Positions 33,570 through 45,880 of a stretch of 60,000 nt of DNA are shown here, piece by piece. The position numbers were made by a program, and so were the translations under genes. The notes beneath the pieces are model-generated. The model saw nothing but the letters and a program-made list of their open reading frames with translations, searched no databases and had not been told where the DNA came from. The stretch covers positions 4,841,087-4,901,086 of the forward strand of contig OX442314.1 of NCBI GenBank assembly GCA_949358305.1. Reading direction: 5' to 3'. This DNA is from Strigamia acuminata. Taxonomy: Eukaryota > Arthropoda > Chilopoda > Geophilomorpha > Linotaeniidae. Position 1 is the stretch's first letter, and every line of letters starts with the position of its first letter.

Positions 33570-34075
33570 TTGTGTTGGGGCCCCATTTGGGGCCCCTCTG
33601 GTGGCCACTATAAAAAGATCACTTGAATTGATGAAGTTTAGTGGCATTGTGTTGGGACCCATACAGGTGATTTGGGGCCCATACAGGTGATTTGGGGCCC
33701 ATACACGTGATTCGGGGCCCTTACAGGTGATTTGGGGCCCATATAGGTGATTTGGGGCCCATACAGGTGATTTGGGGCCCATACAGGTGGTTTGGGGCCC
33801 ATACAGGTGATTTGGGACCCATAGAGGTGATTTGGGGCCCATAGAGGTGATTTGGGGCCCATAGAGGTTTTTTGGGGCCCATAGAGATGATTTGGGGGGC
33901 CTCTGGTACCCACTTTGAAAAGATCTCTTTAACTGATGTAGTTTAAAAGTGTGGAATTGTGTTGGGGGCCCCATACAGGCCTTTTGGGGGCCTCTGATAC
34001 CCATTATGAAAGACCTCTTTGGCGAGTAATTTTAATTGATGGATTGATGCAGTTAAAAAGTGTGGAATTGTGATT
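33570..34075. repeat. 20-bp GGGGCCCATACAGGTGATTT array nested in an 87-bp repeat
   Basis: Thirteen or so 20-bp units run from about 33655 to 33895, each with GGGCCC. The flanks are three copies of a roughly 85-90-bp segment (GGGGCCCC.., CTCTGGT.CCCACT.TGAAAA, GATCTCTTTAACTGATG.AG, GTGTGGAATTGTGTTGGG) at about 33580, 33895 and 33985. Pro-Asn-His-Leu-Tyr-Gly frames on the minus strand are repeat artefacts. Confidence 0.88.
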
Positions 34076-34299
34076 GGGTTTAGTGAAAATCCATTGTTTT
34101 AGGATGTTTACAAATTAAACACAAGCTGAATATGCAAATAGGGTGGTGTGCAACATACTTGTTGTTGTGCCTCAGCAGAATCTGATTAAGTGGGCAAAAG
34201 GCGGATGAACGGTGAGTTTCGGCAAGGGTTTCGATAGTGGTCTGGTTTGTCGAACTGCACTTGCACTTACCGTGGAGATGGTCAAGCTTGTTGCACACA

Positions 34300-36190
34300 A
34301 AGGAAATAAAGCGGCGATATTTCGGTACCGTGTTGTAAATTACTTTTGTTAGTGAGTTTGGTTATTGTTTACTTGCTTGATTTTAACGTTATTTTTGGTG
34401 CATATTATATGCGCATATAACGAAATTTATTTTGCATATATATCTGGGGTCTAGTTATTAGGCTTAATGTCGGGCTTAGGTCTAGCTGCGTTCGAAAATA
34501 AAAATAACAATTTTAGTTTAAGTGTATTTTAAGTTTTAACGCGGGTTTGAACAGGAAATGATGTCATTTTTGGTTTAAAATTGAAGTAAAACACAAAATA
34601 TTTTAGTTAAGTAACGACGATAGTTGGGAAATGATGCGCAGTATGAATTTGGCATCAAGATACCAAATAGGAACTGTCGGTGTTGCTTTCGCAGGAAATC
34701 CGCCGATATGGAAACTAGGCTTTACTCTAAAATCTACGGACCACTGCGCAGGGGTCGACAAACACCGGTCGCCATGGCGCCTGACAATTTATACCTGGCG
34801 CCTGAATTTCTTAGCTCGCATTTACAAAATAGATACGCCGGCTCCTGAGAAAAAAGGACCAGCTCCTGAATTGTTTTTAGTTTTGTCGATCTTCGCTATA
34901 ACAGTAAAATTGGTTCTTCTTCTATGGCCAATCCCTCCCTTGTCCAGACACTAATTTAGTGACTTCCCCTGGTGTCAGTTTTTGGCGAAGTCCTCAGTTT
35001 TCCGAACGCAAGCATCCGTACAAGATAAGTGTCTTAGAAAAAATGCAAAACTTTATACGTATCGTTAAAAAAAAGACACAATTTTTAATTTTTTCCCGGA
35101 AAATTGGCGATTTATGCATTTATTTCTGATTTTTGGAAATTATGCATTTATAGCCAATTTCGGCTTTTTATTGAATAAAAATAATTCCTAGCATAAAATT
35201 GGTTCTTTCGGGGATGCCCGGTTGGCCGTATGGTCAATCCCTCCCTTTTCCGGCCCGTATTTACACTTTACGCTCAAATTAAATTGTCATTATGTTGAAT
35301 AAGATTTATTTGTGCATCCTGAGCCAGACTGTTTGTATATGAAGGTGTGTGGGCAAAGTTGATTCAGGACTACAGCAGCTGTCATTACTGGCGTGGCAAG
35401 ATAATAGGAAGAGGGAAAGGTTAACTAGATGCTGTAGCTGCTCATGTTAGTCAATACAGCCATCAAGAGTGTTGGCCAATGCACCTTTAATAAATAGTAA
35501 GCTCTGGTGGGCAGTGCTGACAGGGCTGAATCATTACTCAATGCTGATGCCTCAGTGTTGATTTAAAAAAAATTGTTTCTCTGCTTTGATTGGTCCTTGG
35601 GCTTTTCCTGTCATTAGTTCAATTGAATCCCAACAATTCAGGACTAACTTACTGCAACACAAAACCTCATCATCTTGAAATTGATCTTGATACTCTTTGA
35701 CTTCTATTTGTGGGACCGAGAGGAAAATTCGTTGAAATAACACATCGAAAGCCGAAAGCTGTGACGGCAGCCACCTGCCCAAAAGATGGGTGATTAGCCT
35801 TTTATTTGGGCACCTTTAGTCGTAGGTACATTTGAAATTCGTTTAGGCTAAGCATTTGATGATTTTATTATGAGTTTCTATGATGACATTTATGTATGAG
35901 CACCACTTGGCGCACTGTGTTAATGCTGTAATTTTACGGAACCACTTCCGGTTTTACGCTAACGCGTCCCTTTTCTTCAAATTCACTTAAATTTTTCGAT
36001 ATTCATTAGATTTGATCGAAGAAGGACCGGATTAAAATTTGGGGTGTTTTAATCGTTCGGTATCGATGACTAAGCCTGCTATTTTTGCGGAATTAAAACA
36101 GTGAAATTGTGGGTGGAAAGCGGCATTAAAAAACGGCATTTTGCGGACTTATGGCGGACCTATTGCGGGCTCATCCGGAAAATTTTTGAC
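34300..36190. other. Intergenic with dispersed repeats; one possible minus-strand exon
   Basis: A phrase TTAAAATTGAAGTAAAACAC occurs near 34576 and again near 36790. A 50-bp phrase (AAATTGGTTCTT...GGCC.ATCCCTCCCTT) occurs near 34905 and 35200. At 35645-35757 on the minus strand a frame (LSAFDVLFQRIFLSVPQIEV) runs from a GGGCAG to a TGCA/GTAAGT donor. It could be an internal exon, but no partner exon was found. Confidence 0.3.
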
Positions 36191-36194
36191 CAAA

Positions 36195-36512
36195 ATTTCA
36201 AGGTTTTAAAGGAAATTTGAAGTTTTTACAGGAAATTTGAAGTTTTTAAAGGAAATTTGAAGTTTTTAAAGGAAATTTGAAGTTTTTAAAGGAAATTTGA
36301 AGTTTTTAAAGGAAATTTGAAGTTTTTAAAGGAAATTTGAAGTTTTTAAAGGAAATTTGAAGTTTTTAAAGGAAATTTGAAGTTTTTAAAGGAAATTTGA
36401 AGTTTTTAAAGGAAATTTGAAGTTTTTAAAGGAAATTTGAAGTTTTTAAAGGAAATTTGAAGTTTTTAAAGGAAATTTGAAGTTTTTAAAGGAAATTTGA
36501 AGTTTTTAAATA
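36195..36512. repeat. 20-bp minisatellite GGAAATTTGAAGTTTTTAAA
   Basis: About 16 nearly identical units. Flanking DNA on both sides (36110-36175 and 36575-36645) is rich in TTGCGG and GCGGCATT, a repeat of another kind. Confidence 0.95.
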
Positions 36513-37189
36513 ACTTATTATGTGATACGGTATCATGCAATACGCACGTTCACTCGATTTTTGTAACAAACCCCCCAAAATTGGCAAATTGCGGATTTTC
36601 CGCAAATTGCGGCATTACGGTCCGATTGCGGCAATTGCGGACTAAAAAATACCTCTAATTTCAAAAATTTTGTTGTCAAAATGCTCTATTTGCATTATCC
36701 ACACTTATGACACCATTTAGGAGAAGTTTTATTTTTCGCAAAAATAGCAGCTTTATCGATGTCGATAGTTTCCGGACAATGGATCTGTTTAAAATTGAAG
36801 TAAAACTCAAAATATTTTAGTTTTTGAATGCAGCTACTGATTTCAATATACAACCTAATGCACAAAAGTTGGCAATACGGTGTACGGTGCTTCCATTAAT
36901 CGTGTTTTATGTTATAAATATTAAATTATCGGAAAAGCCGCAGAAGACGGGAGAAAAAGACGAGCAAAATCCTTGAATAACGGAAAAAGTTGTTTTAGAA
37001 ATTGTTTGCGAAAGATTACTTTTGCCGTAGGTCATAAAAAGGGAATTGTTGAATGCATATACATTTCAGGATTTGATATATGTGCACAATATGGGTATGT
37101 TGTGTCGTAAAATTAGAAAAGAAAAGTTAAAAAAATTGTGCTCCGGCATTGGTGAATTTGGCGACGAGTTGAATTTGCAATGACACGGC

Positions 37190-37735
37190 TGATTCAATAG
37201 CTGTCATTCACAGATCGCGGCGCTGCTAGTTGTGAGCGCCTGCATGTGAATGTTGGAAAAGAAATCTCCAACTTTCATTGGCTTTTGCGTTTTCTTCGGT
37301 CGATGCTATTTCAAATGCGTTTGCAGGTATCGCTTTCTTTCGCCGGTCTTCTTTCCGGTCACCGCTATCGGAGCGATAAGATAACAATTGTCCAATTTTA
37401 CTCGATCACGCGCGAGTCTCGTTTGAAAATCCATAGAAATAAAGTCGCCAGAGGATTAAGGAGTCGCTCAAAACATTTGTGGGCAGCGACAATTTGATTG
37501 GCTCAAATGGTCATGCGATTGACCTAGGTCAATCGGATTGCTCAAAGACAAATTTTGTCGATAGTTGTGTAGCAGCCACTTGATTGGACCTAACTATATA
37601 AGGACTTCGTCGACGGATGTCATTTAGTGTCGACAAGTTGTGTTTACACCATTTGGGGCTTCTGGGCGTAGTGAGACTTCGGGGACCTAATTCTACAGTT
37701 TAGTATAAAAGCTAAATACCTTAATAAATATGTAA
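37190..37735 (+). promoter_or_regulatory. TATA-bearing, LTR-like stretch
   Basis: TATATAAGG at about 37596 is followed about 130 bases later by TTAATAAATATG, a possible poly(A) signal. This promoter-plus-poly(A) spacing resembles the U3-R-U5 of a solo LTR. Ends were not resolved and no internal region is present. Confidence 0.3.
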
Positions 37736-38854
37736 GGTTTTTAATTTATAGATGAAGTAATAATCGTAAACAGAGGGTTAATTTTTGTATTTTTGCAAAG
37801 TAGAAACAACATTCATACATATTTTTATAAATTTGAGGCTATTAAAAATCGGAGACCAAATACAATTGTGCCAAGTAGCGCGTATTCAAATGGACATAAC
37901 TTCTGGCCCATTTAAGTTAAAAAATTTTTTTTTAAATAAAGCCCAATGTTTGTTCTTTAAGCTACATTTATTTGGTTTGATTAGAAGCATTTTTTAGGGT
38001 TTGAATTTCACCATTTTATTTTTTGCAACATTAAAAAATACATGCTGCCCAATACACATGGGTGCGGGTAGTCTCGTATAAATATGTTGCTTTTCTGGAG
38101 AAAAGTTCTTTGTGAACTGTATTCAGTGTTGTTAAGTTTTATGGCGAATGAGAAAAGGTTTGTTCGATAACTTGAAATCAGTAGAGCAAAATCTCTATGA
38201 AGATACTGGATGGATAGAACCTTGAGGGGTGCAGAGCTGCAGACTTGCAGGGCCCAAAATATTTCTATGGGTTTTTAATAAAAAGCTTAATTTTCCATCG
38301 CCTAATATTTTTTTTATTATTAAAAAAATTTGACAGAGCTTATCGACATTTGTTGCCGGAAATAAGGATGTTTGGTAAATGCAAGGAATGGGTATTAGTG
38401 TCAACTGTCATTCCATTATGAAGTCAAGCAGAATACTTGTACAGGTTAAATGTCACAGTATTACATTCTGATCAAGTTTGAATGGTTTGAATATGCAACA
38501 AAAGAAATGAAAATGAAAATGAAAGAAAAAGTTAAATCTGAGGTTCTTCGACTGAAGGAAATTTCTAGACTTCAGTTGGAAGTTTTTGACAGCTGCATAA
38601 CCTAAACCTGCACCATTCTTTCAGGGTGCAGTTAGGATAGGTTAAGTGAGGTTAGGAGCGGTACCTTTCTGAATAATCGCTTTCCACATTTTGTCACTGC
38701 GCATGCGCAGTTGTTTTGCACCACCTGTTGGCGATATATCTTACACTTAATACTTCAAAAAACGAGCACAAACCAGTGCTGGATTGTGAAATTTTTTTTC
38801 ATTTTCTATGACTCGACCTATCCAGATTTGTCGGTACTAAATTTGGGATCTCCA

Positions 38855-39124
38855 TCATTTTAGCGACGCTCATTTTAGCGAAAAAGTCCCATTTTAGCGA
38901 ACATGTCATTTTAGCGACACAAAAACCTAGGTTTAATTCCTAAGAAGGGCTAACAAGGGGGGGCTGCGCCCCCCCTTGACCCCCCGCGAACCTAACCTTA
39001 CTGGTTTTTTTATGAAAACCACTTTTTTATCGTGTAGCGTCGCTAAAATCTTGGTTTTTGTGTCGCTAAAATGACAGTTCGCTAAAATGGGAGTTTTTGG
39101 CTAAAATGAGCGTCGCTAAAATGA
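38855..39124. mobile_element. MITE with 73-bp TIRs made of CATTTTAGCGA repeats and a GC-rich hairpin core
   Basis: Arms 38855-38927 and 39053-39124 are complementary with few differences. Each holds four CATTTTAGCG units. The centre (38951-39000) is a G/C hairpin (AAGGGGGGGCTGCGCCCCCC) followed by TTGACCCCCCGCGAACCTAA. The same core occurs in an unrelated MITE at 56670-56720. Confidence 0.85.
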
Positions 39125-39316
39125 CGCTAACCGCTAAATTTGTTCCTCAAGCTTCGGCTTTTGGAGGTGTCAGAGACGGCAAAAACCCTATAGCCGGTTT
39201 CTTAGTGAACTTTTCGATGTCCTACGGAGCTCAATTTTCGCTTACAGCGGAAACTCGGTTTCATCTCTTTTCTATCTTTTGGCGATTTTCTGCAATGGCA
39301 ATAGGGTGATACCTTG

Positions 39317-39454
39317 CAGAGATGAACATTGGCGAAAAAACTCTACCCGTTACGCGCCCGTTACCCGTCGCCCATTAAATTTTCTTACCCTACCCTACCT
39401 TACCCGTGCCCGTACAGACCCTACCCTATCGTACCCTACCTAACCCGATCGCAA
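39317..39454 (-). repeat. hAT terminal and subterminal sequence
   Basis: CAGAGATGAAC at 39317 leads into repeated CCCGTTAC and TACCCTACC motifs. It lies just beyond the stop codon of the hAT transposase remnant. CAGAGATG starts are typical of hAT ends. Confidence 0.55.
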
Positions 39455-40084
39455 TTACGTCACGTGTTTGTGCTTTTGCGAATGAAGCATCGATCGCAAA
39501 AACATTAGATCATCCAACTTGGATGGGTCCAGCTGGTTTCGCTTCTTGGTCAGAATATTGCCGGCGTCAGAAAAATTGCATTCCGACTTTGCGCTGGACG
39601 CTGGAATGCACAAAATTGATCGCACGGCTCTGGAGAGGATGGGAAAGAAGGTCTGTTGCGTCTTCCACCAGTATAACAGACCGTGTTCTTTGATCACGAT
39701 CCTATCATTGTCCTTGCAAACGTTTACGAAATAATGGTTCAGTTCAGATTGAACCCGCTCTGCATCGATTGCGACTGCGGAATGGTTCTCCGGCTGTTCG
39801 TTGATTCCATCGCTGACGTCGTCATCGTCGCTGAACTCCGCTAACGGGCGGCGACATGGCACGTGCTGTGTCTTTGCCTTCTTGGGAGTAGGACGGATGT
39901 CTTGTGGGGTCAGCTCCGCCGGATGGGGTAAATGATCCATCATTAATGCCCGTAATTGTTCCTTGGCGTCGTCGATCTGGTCATCTGTCAGGCCAAATTT
40001 GGCCAAACGGCGCTTGCTTCGCGTACGTTTTTTTAGTCGTGTAACACGACTAAAAAAACGTACCAGAACTTCTGGTGCAAACAA
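39455..40084 (-). pseudogene. hAT-family transposase, C-terminal fragment
   Basis: The frame ends with the hATC dimerisation domain: LLYWWKTQQTFFPILSRAV, ILCIPASSAKSECNFSDAG, NQLDPSKLDDLMFLRS. Upstream is an acidic linker (SDDDDVSDG). Intact hAT transposases have about 600 residues. The BED finger and most of the RNase-H core are missing, because the reading frame is replaced at about 40022-40063 by a palindrome. So it is a 5'-truncated relic, not an active gene. The 3' end of the element follows at 39317. Confidence 0.8.
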
Positions 40085-40112
40085 GGTATTACCTTTTTTG
40101 CACCAGAAGTTT
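40022..40112. repeat. 41-bp near-perfect palindrome next to a second dyad
   Basis: GTACGTTTTTTTAGTCGTGT, one A, and its exact complement form 40023-40063. Immediately after, ACTTCTGGTGCAAA and TTTTGCACCAGAAGT flank a short loop (40067-40112). The boundary with the hAT remnant lies inside the palindrome. Confidence 0.8.
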
Positions 40113-40142
40113 TGGCCTGATATTGGCTTAAAAAGTTCAGAC

Positions 40143-40397
40143 TAGAGCGTTCGCACCAAAGAGCAAAAATCCACATATCTAAGCTAGCATGCAGCCAATA
40201 GACAATCAACTGACCATGTTACGCACAGAATTGACCTTGGCAGTTATCTAGTTCTTTGGCAATTATCTAGTTCACACAACTGGATTAGAATTATCTAATT
40301 TAAAAATTTTTAAACTAGATAATTTTGGGCTAGATGCGTTAGCACCAAGAACAAAACTCTGGGCAAGCCCAAACTTTCTGGTGCGAACAAGGTATTA
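40143..40397. mobile_element. Short TIR element or fold-back fragment
   Basis: GAGCGTTCGCACCA at the left is matched by TGGTGCGAACAAGG at the right. The right end (TTTCTGGTGCGAACAAGGTA) is repeated in direct orientation at 40068-40090. An internal segment (GTTATCTAGTTCACACAACT) recurs at 46933, so it also carries another dispersed repeat. Confidence 0.4.
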
Positions 40398-41354
40398 GGC
40401 CCAAAACAAGCAACATACGTTGAACGAGCCATGAATTTCACCAACTTAAAATTTGCTGCCTTGTAGATGTAGCGTGGGATCCTCCGTAGTCTTTGTTATA
40501 AAGTTGGCACAGCCTGTTATTGATGTATTAATTATACTAAGTGCTGTAAGTTGACAGGTCAAGTGATATGAGCTTGAGTTGAGTATGTTCTTTTTCACCC
40601 TTGGTGTAGAGAGAAAGATGTTTTTTTTCCTTCTATGTGGAAAGGAAAAATCCCAAGGCAAAGTAAAGCCTTCGGTCCCCCGGGTTGGTTTTGCATATGC
40701 TGCGTTACACGGTGCTCGACAAAGACATGTTCTCTTCTCCTGAGAAAAAAAATTCCCCATGTGGTGACAAAAGGTCTTTCATTCTTTTTTTCCTTTCATC
40801 TTAAAGTCTGCACTGTCTGTATCCACCCAATTTATGCAGGCAATTAACCTATGCTGAAATCACCTAATAATACGGAAGCGAACCGCGGCAGCCAGAAGAT
40901 GGACTTTTTTTATGACTCAAGTAAAATGGGTCTAAATTCTTACTTGCCTGTTATTGGCTACTCTGGTTGATAGAAATCCAGGAAGTAAGTGGGCAAGTGT
41001 GTATACAAAAGTGCAATCAAGTCAATGAAGTTTACTTCGTTGGTTTCGGCGAAATCCGAAAACAAGCCGGGAGAGTATGCAGTCATATATTATTTGTACT
41101 GTATTGTTCTATTAGTAATTAGCAGACCTAAGATAGGGAGGATTCATCTTACTGATCACTTATTGCCATTAGAGCACAGCAGTTAAGCAGCACTGGGACT
41201 GGTCAGTACATTGATGGATAACCAATGGGGAATCTCGGTTGTCTTTGTTGTGATGGATTTAAGGGAATGTGTCTATGGGAAGAATGTCTACACATTTTCT
41301 CACGTTTCAATGGCTAAACAAGTAAATATCTGTAATTCATGGAAGCATTACATC

Positions 41355-41826
41355 TTAGACTTCTAAACCCCTTCTACACTTTTATGTATAGAAATACATC
41401 TGTCCGTCTGTCCCTAAATAAAATACCAAAATAAAAGAAAATAATGTGGAGTTTTCGGGTTCGAGAAATGCACAGACGGGCGACAACAGAGGGCGTTCGG
41501 ACGTAACACGTGCATTTTGATAAGTCCGATAAAGGTTTTGTGGTTACAGCCAATCGGAGATGACCATTGATGTAATATAATAAGTCATTTCCTGTATCAG
41601 TCTGTAATAGACGGCTAAAAGTCTAGTAAAACCAGTTTATTAATTAAACCGGAGGTCGGAAAAACACGAAAAGACCTTAGGAACCTAATACAGGTGCTAG
41701 TATGCTGAGTTCATTGCCGTTGCCCGTTTGGCTCTACCTGCTATAGTTTTTGAGATATGGATGCGGACGGACGGACGGACATGACCGTTTTAATAGACTT
41801 TCTAAACATCAGGTTTAGAAGTCTAA
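41355..41826. mobile_element. TIR element ending in TTAGACTTCTAAACC
   Basis: The 15-bp ends at 41355 and 41812-41826 are perfect complements. Just inside each is a GTCCGTCTGTCC or GGACGGACGGAC run, also in inverted orientation. 472 bp, no frame. Confidence 0.6.
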
Positions 41827-41834
41827 AATGGCTA

Positions 41835-41960
41835 TTTTCAACGAAAAACGACCTTTTTCGACGAAAAACAACCTTTTTCGACGAAAAACAACCTTTTTCG
41901 ACGAAAAACAACCTTTTTCGACGAAAAACGACCTTTTTCGACGAAAAACGACCATTTTTA
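41835..41960. repeat. 20-bp minisatellite ACGAAAAACAACCTTTTTCG
   Basis: Six units, each nearly self-complementary. Starts within 10 bases of the TIR element's end. Confidence 0.92.
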
Positions 41961-41989
41961 GCCATTTTTCATTGCCTGATTTTTTTTTA

Positions 41990-44900
41990 GCTCCGGGAAT
42001 ACCGATTTTCCGGGAGTGCCGGTTATTTTGGTACCGGGAACCGGGAATTAAAAAAAGGTGGAAAAAAAAGAGAAACCCTAGTTGTACTGTATCTCTCTGG
42101 CAATTTGTCTCGATTGCTATTGCGGACTCTTCGGCAGACAATAATAGAAAGTAGAAACCAATGTCTGATGCTATGGAGACTGTTTATTTTGAACTCCTAA
42201 AGATCCAAAAAGCTAACGGTGGGATTGTCAGAAAAGGGCTTCTGAAAATGTCACGGCTGCTGCCGCTAAACAAAGAAAATGGCCGAACCCGGGGAGCTCA
42301 CCTAACACGTCTTTACTAAATGGTCAATTGGAGATACAAGCGAAGAAAATAAAAAGAAACAAGTGGATTTAATGATCTGTGTTGGGATTACAAAGGCTCT
42401 AGTTTAATAAAAAAAAAGAAAACAGGATGCATTCTGGGCATTTGACCTAATTAATTGTTTGTTTCTTGAAGAATGGATGTGTGTGCATTTTCGATTTCGC
42501 TCGTTTCCCAGCAACACATTTGCCTCCAGAGTGGGCGAGTAAATAAGTTGAATCGCGGTTTTGTGTCAAGTAGGGGGTTTTTAAAATGAATATTTAATAT
42601 TTTCTTCCACTCTTTATGGTGTTGTGTGGGATGATTATTGCCTTCCTTTTGCTCGCCCAATGACATTTACTGGCAGATTACGCCAACTGGTGGCAGTAAA
42701 AAGAGAAAATTTCATTTTTTTTAAGCGCCGAAGAGAAATGCTCTCATCTGTAACCTCGTTTAAACAAATGTGTTTTTGTTTATTCTATTTTTTTTTTTTT
42801 TTTGGGGGGGGGGATTTTTTTGAATTCCGCCATTTTTCTTTCTTGAAAGTGACAGAAGAAGTTGATTACATTTTCGTGTTTCCAATGCAACATGATTCTT
42901 AACTTTAAAAGTGGGGGTGGGGTGGGGAGGGGTTTTTCTGACTCCAAGGGTGTGCAGTTTGTTGATGAGTTCACCTGGTGGTGGGAAATTGAATTTGGAT
43001 CATGTTTTTGCCATTTTGTAATGCTGTGTATTGGCAAGTTGTGAAGAGATGCAAAAGATTGTCAGGTTTGCATGCAGTCATCATTTATTTTGATGGTTTT
43101 TAGGCCTAATTGTGATAATAATGAGGGTAGATGGGTCTGGTGGGGGGTTAAGTAAGGAAATGTGATTAAAGTGAGTGGAATCATCATCATTGGATTTTTT
43201 TTTATTTTTTTTTTTATTTGGGGAAAGGAAGTGTGGAATGGGTGTGTTAAAGGGGATTGTTTAGTGAATGGGTAAACTTGACAATTTATTTAAAATATTG
43301 AATAAATATGAAGTTTTGTTTTTCTTCGGGGTGCAATATTTTTATTTTTTTTTAAAGATTGATTTTTCTTGTTTGTATGTATCTTTTTCTTTTTGTTGTA
43401 TTTTTAAACATGGGAGTGTGGGAAAAAACATTTTTTTGTAACAGATGTTGATGGAATTACCACCTTGAAATTTGTCAATGGACAAAAATGTTGGGGAAAG
43501 AGGAAAAAATTCAACATATGTTTTGCTTTCATCTTTTTTTTTTGTTATTTTATTTTTTATTGTTTGCATTCTTGGAAGTACCTGCTTAGGGCTTAGTTTT
43601 TGTCTTTTCCGTAAAGCCGAATAATTTTTTTAAAAATAATTTTGGTTTATTGTTGTTTTCTGAAAAATATTTCTGTGACTGTGGAAATTCAACCTTAATT
43701 CCATTTATATTGCTTGTATAGTTTTAATGCATTATATCGAGTAATATTGCTCTTAATATCGATTAATATAGACTCGTATTATTTTAATTTTTTAATTGAT
43801 GTTGCGTCTGGTCAATCAGATGGTTTCAATGGAACCTGGAATTGGATCTAGTTCTAGAACTGGTTCCGTAATTCGAAAATGGCGGCCTGTTTGCATGTGG
43901 CAAAGTCTCGCCAACCAGACGTGAATCGACGAGAGTTAAAGTCGATCGTGATTGGTTGGCCGCAAGACCTTTCCTTGCGTCGCGTCGCTTACTTCAACTT
44001 GGAGATGAAGCAGGAATTAGCGTCAACGTCAAGAATTTTTGGAAATAGGCCCAAGTTACACATGGACAGAGTGTAGTTACAAGTTGAAAAACAATGTTGC
44101 AACAATGGTACATTAGCAAAACTGGTCGCATTGGATTTGGCATATCCCATTTCCTAGCAATCCATCATGACATAAAAAATATCTGATTAACCGCCAACAT
44201 GTTAAACGACTAAAGCGATAATCGACGGAACGGTATTTATCGCTAACTAACTATCCTCATTGGTCCATTTTGGAAAGATGCTGGTGTGATTGCTTACATG
44301 ACAGATCAAATATGACCAGTTTTAATGACCAATTTCAGAGTGCATTGCTCTTTTAATGGAAACACAATATGCAATTAGTAATCTTGCAACATTCCTTGCA
44401 CTCAACGTGCAGTTCCATGGCAGTCGCATGAATTTAAACTCTCCTATTTTAATTTGCACAATTACACTTCATTGCACTGAGTGAAGGATGAGACAGAAGC
44501 AATTTATCTACTGGTCTGTGCATAATACAGCAAGCTGATTCTGCTGATGCCATCATTTTATTGAGTTTGAGTCCAACTGGCAAAATCAAATCATATTCAT
44601 TGAATTTCAAACCGACTCTGATGTACAGCGCTTTAATGCGATTTCAATATGTTATCGGCAATTTCAAACCGCCTGTTGGAAATGTGGTATTAGGAATCAC
44701 AGCTTTGATGTTTTTTCTCTTCTGTAATTTGTTTACAAGTGTAGAAACAAATAAAAGAGAAAAAAGGAGGCTTGGGAGGAGATGATGGGAAAATATGGAG
44801 AAGATTAGTTCAATGTGTGCCTGTAGCCACAAGTAAGACCGAACAAGTGCCAGAAAGGAAAGATTGTCATCACTGCTGGAATTTTGCCCATCCAGGGAGA

Positions 44901-45825
44901 CCTTTTGTTTCCATCCAAGATTCTTTGTTATTGCAGACTTCTAGTATTAGTAAAGGGGCACTAAAGTTTTTTTTATTGACTGTATAAGTCTTGCCACTCT
45001 GGAATCAAAATTGTTCGGTGGTAAAATCATCCGAAGAATGTTCTTTTGTTGCTGAAAGGAACGGAAGAGATTTATCAACAATTAGCGCCACCATCACACT
45101 TCATCAATAAATCAGTCAAATTTTAATATTTAATTAAATTAAATTGAATTAATATTGAACTACCGGCGTTTAATAATAATAATTTTTTCAGTTTTCTGAT
45201 ATCTCAAGTATTTTGGAAATTATTTGGTGGTGTTCTATTCGAATACAACGCCGTGGTCTTGTTTTCGGGTGTAGACGGTAGCCAATGAGAATATTTGTTT
45301 AGATAAAGGGTGTAATGTGTGCAGTACACATTTAAAAAGCGTAATGTCCGGAAAGTGTAAAACCCGGTTTTGGTGGAGGAAACAGGATGAAGAAAGGGGA
45401 GAAGATAAATGAGACCTCCATTGAAATTGAGAGAAAGACGTACTTTGTTGTCTAATGACAGTGCAGGTTCAATGCTGATACCACTCTTGTTTACAACAAA
45501 CAACGCCTGTGCTGAATTCCAGATAGCCGAAAGTTTTATCCAACCTCAGATAACATACGTCAATTTCGCTTGTTCTGCCACTAGCGATGACTAGGCTCAA
45601 ACTACTATTAAAACTTTACAATGTTCACACTTTACTGATTTTTTTAAAGATACATTGTTGGAGATTTTGAATTATGTCTATCCCACATTGCAATCTATTT
45701 TGAAGCGAATTGGGTTTCACGGGAATGCATTTTGTAATACATTTTTGCGTGCTGTTTGTTTGCGGTGATAATGCCGGATTACTTAACTTTAGCGATGCTG
45801 TTTTTAAGGTGCTTAGATGCAGTTA
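41990..45825. other. Intergenic; no gene recognised
   Basis: Mostly unique AT-rich DNA. There is a T/G-run region at 42788-42815 and G-rich runs at 42910-42935. A frame from ATGGCGGCC at 43879 (65 codons) sits in a mildly GC-rich spot like a 5' exon but has no clear donor. Other frames lack support. Confidence 0.3.
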
Positions 45826-45830
45826 GGTTA

Positions 45831-45880
45831 GGTTAGTTTACGTTAGGTTAGGTTAGGTCAGGTTAGGTTAAATTAGGTTG
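45831..45880 (+). repeat. Interstitial TTAGG telomere-like repeat
   Basis: About ten GGTTA units, some altered (GTTTAC, GGTCA, AAATTA). TTAGG is the common arthropod telomere repeat. Isolated variants also occur near 38640 and within two MITE cores. Confidence 0.7.

Noticed and set aside
33555-34004. Proline/glycine-rich repeat protein on the minus strand
   Set aside because: Pure translation of the 20-bp GGGGCCC array; no start, splice or flanking coding evidence.
39317-39454. CCCTACCC runs as telomeric repeat
   Set aside because: Irregular and located at the expected end of a hAT element; better explained as subterminal transposon motifs.
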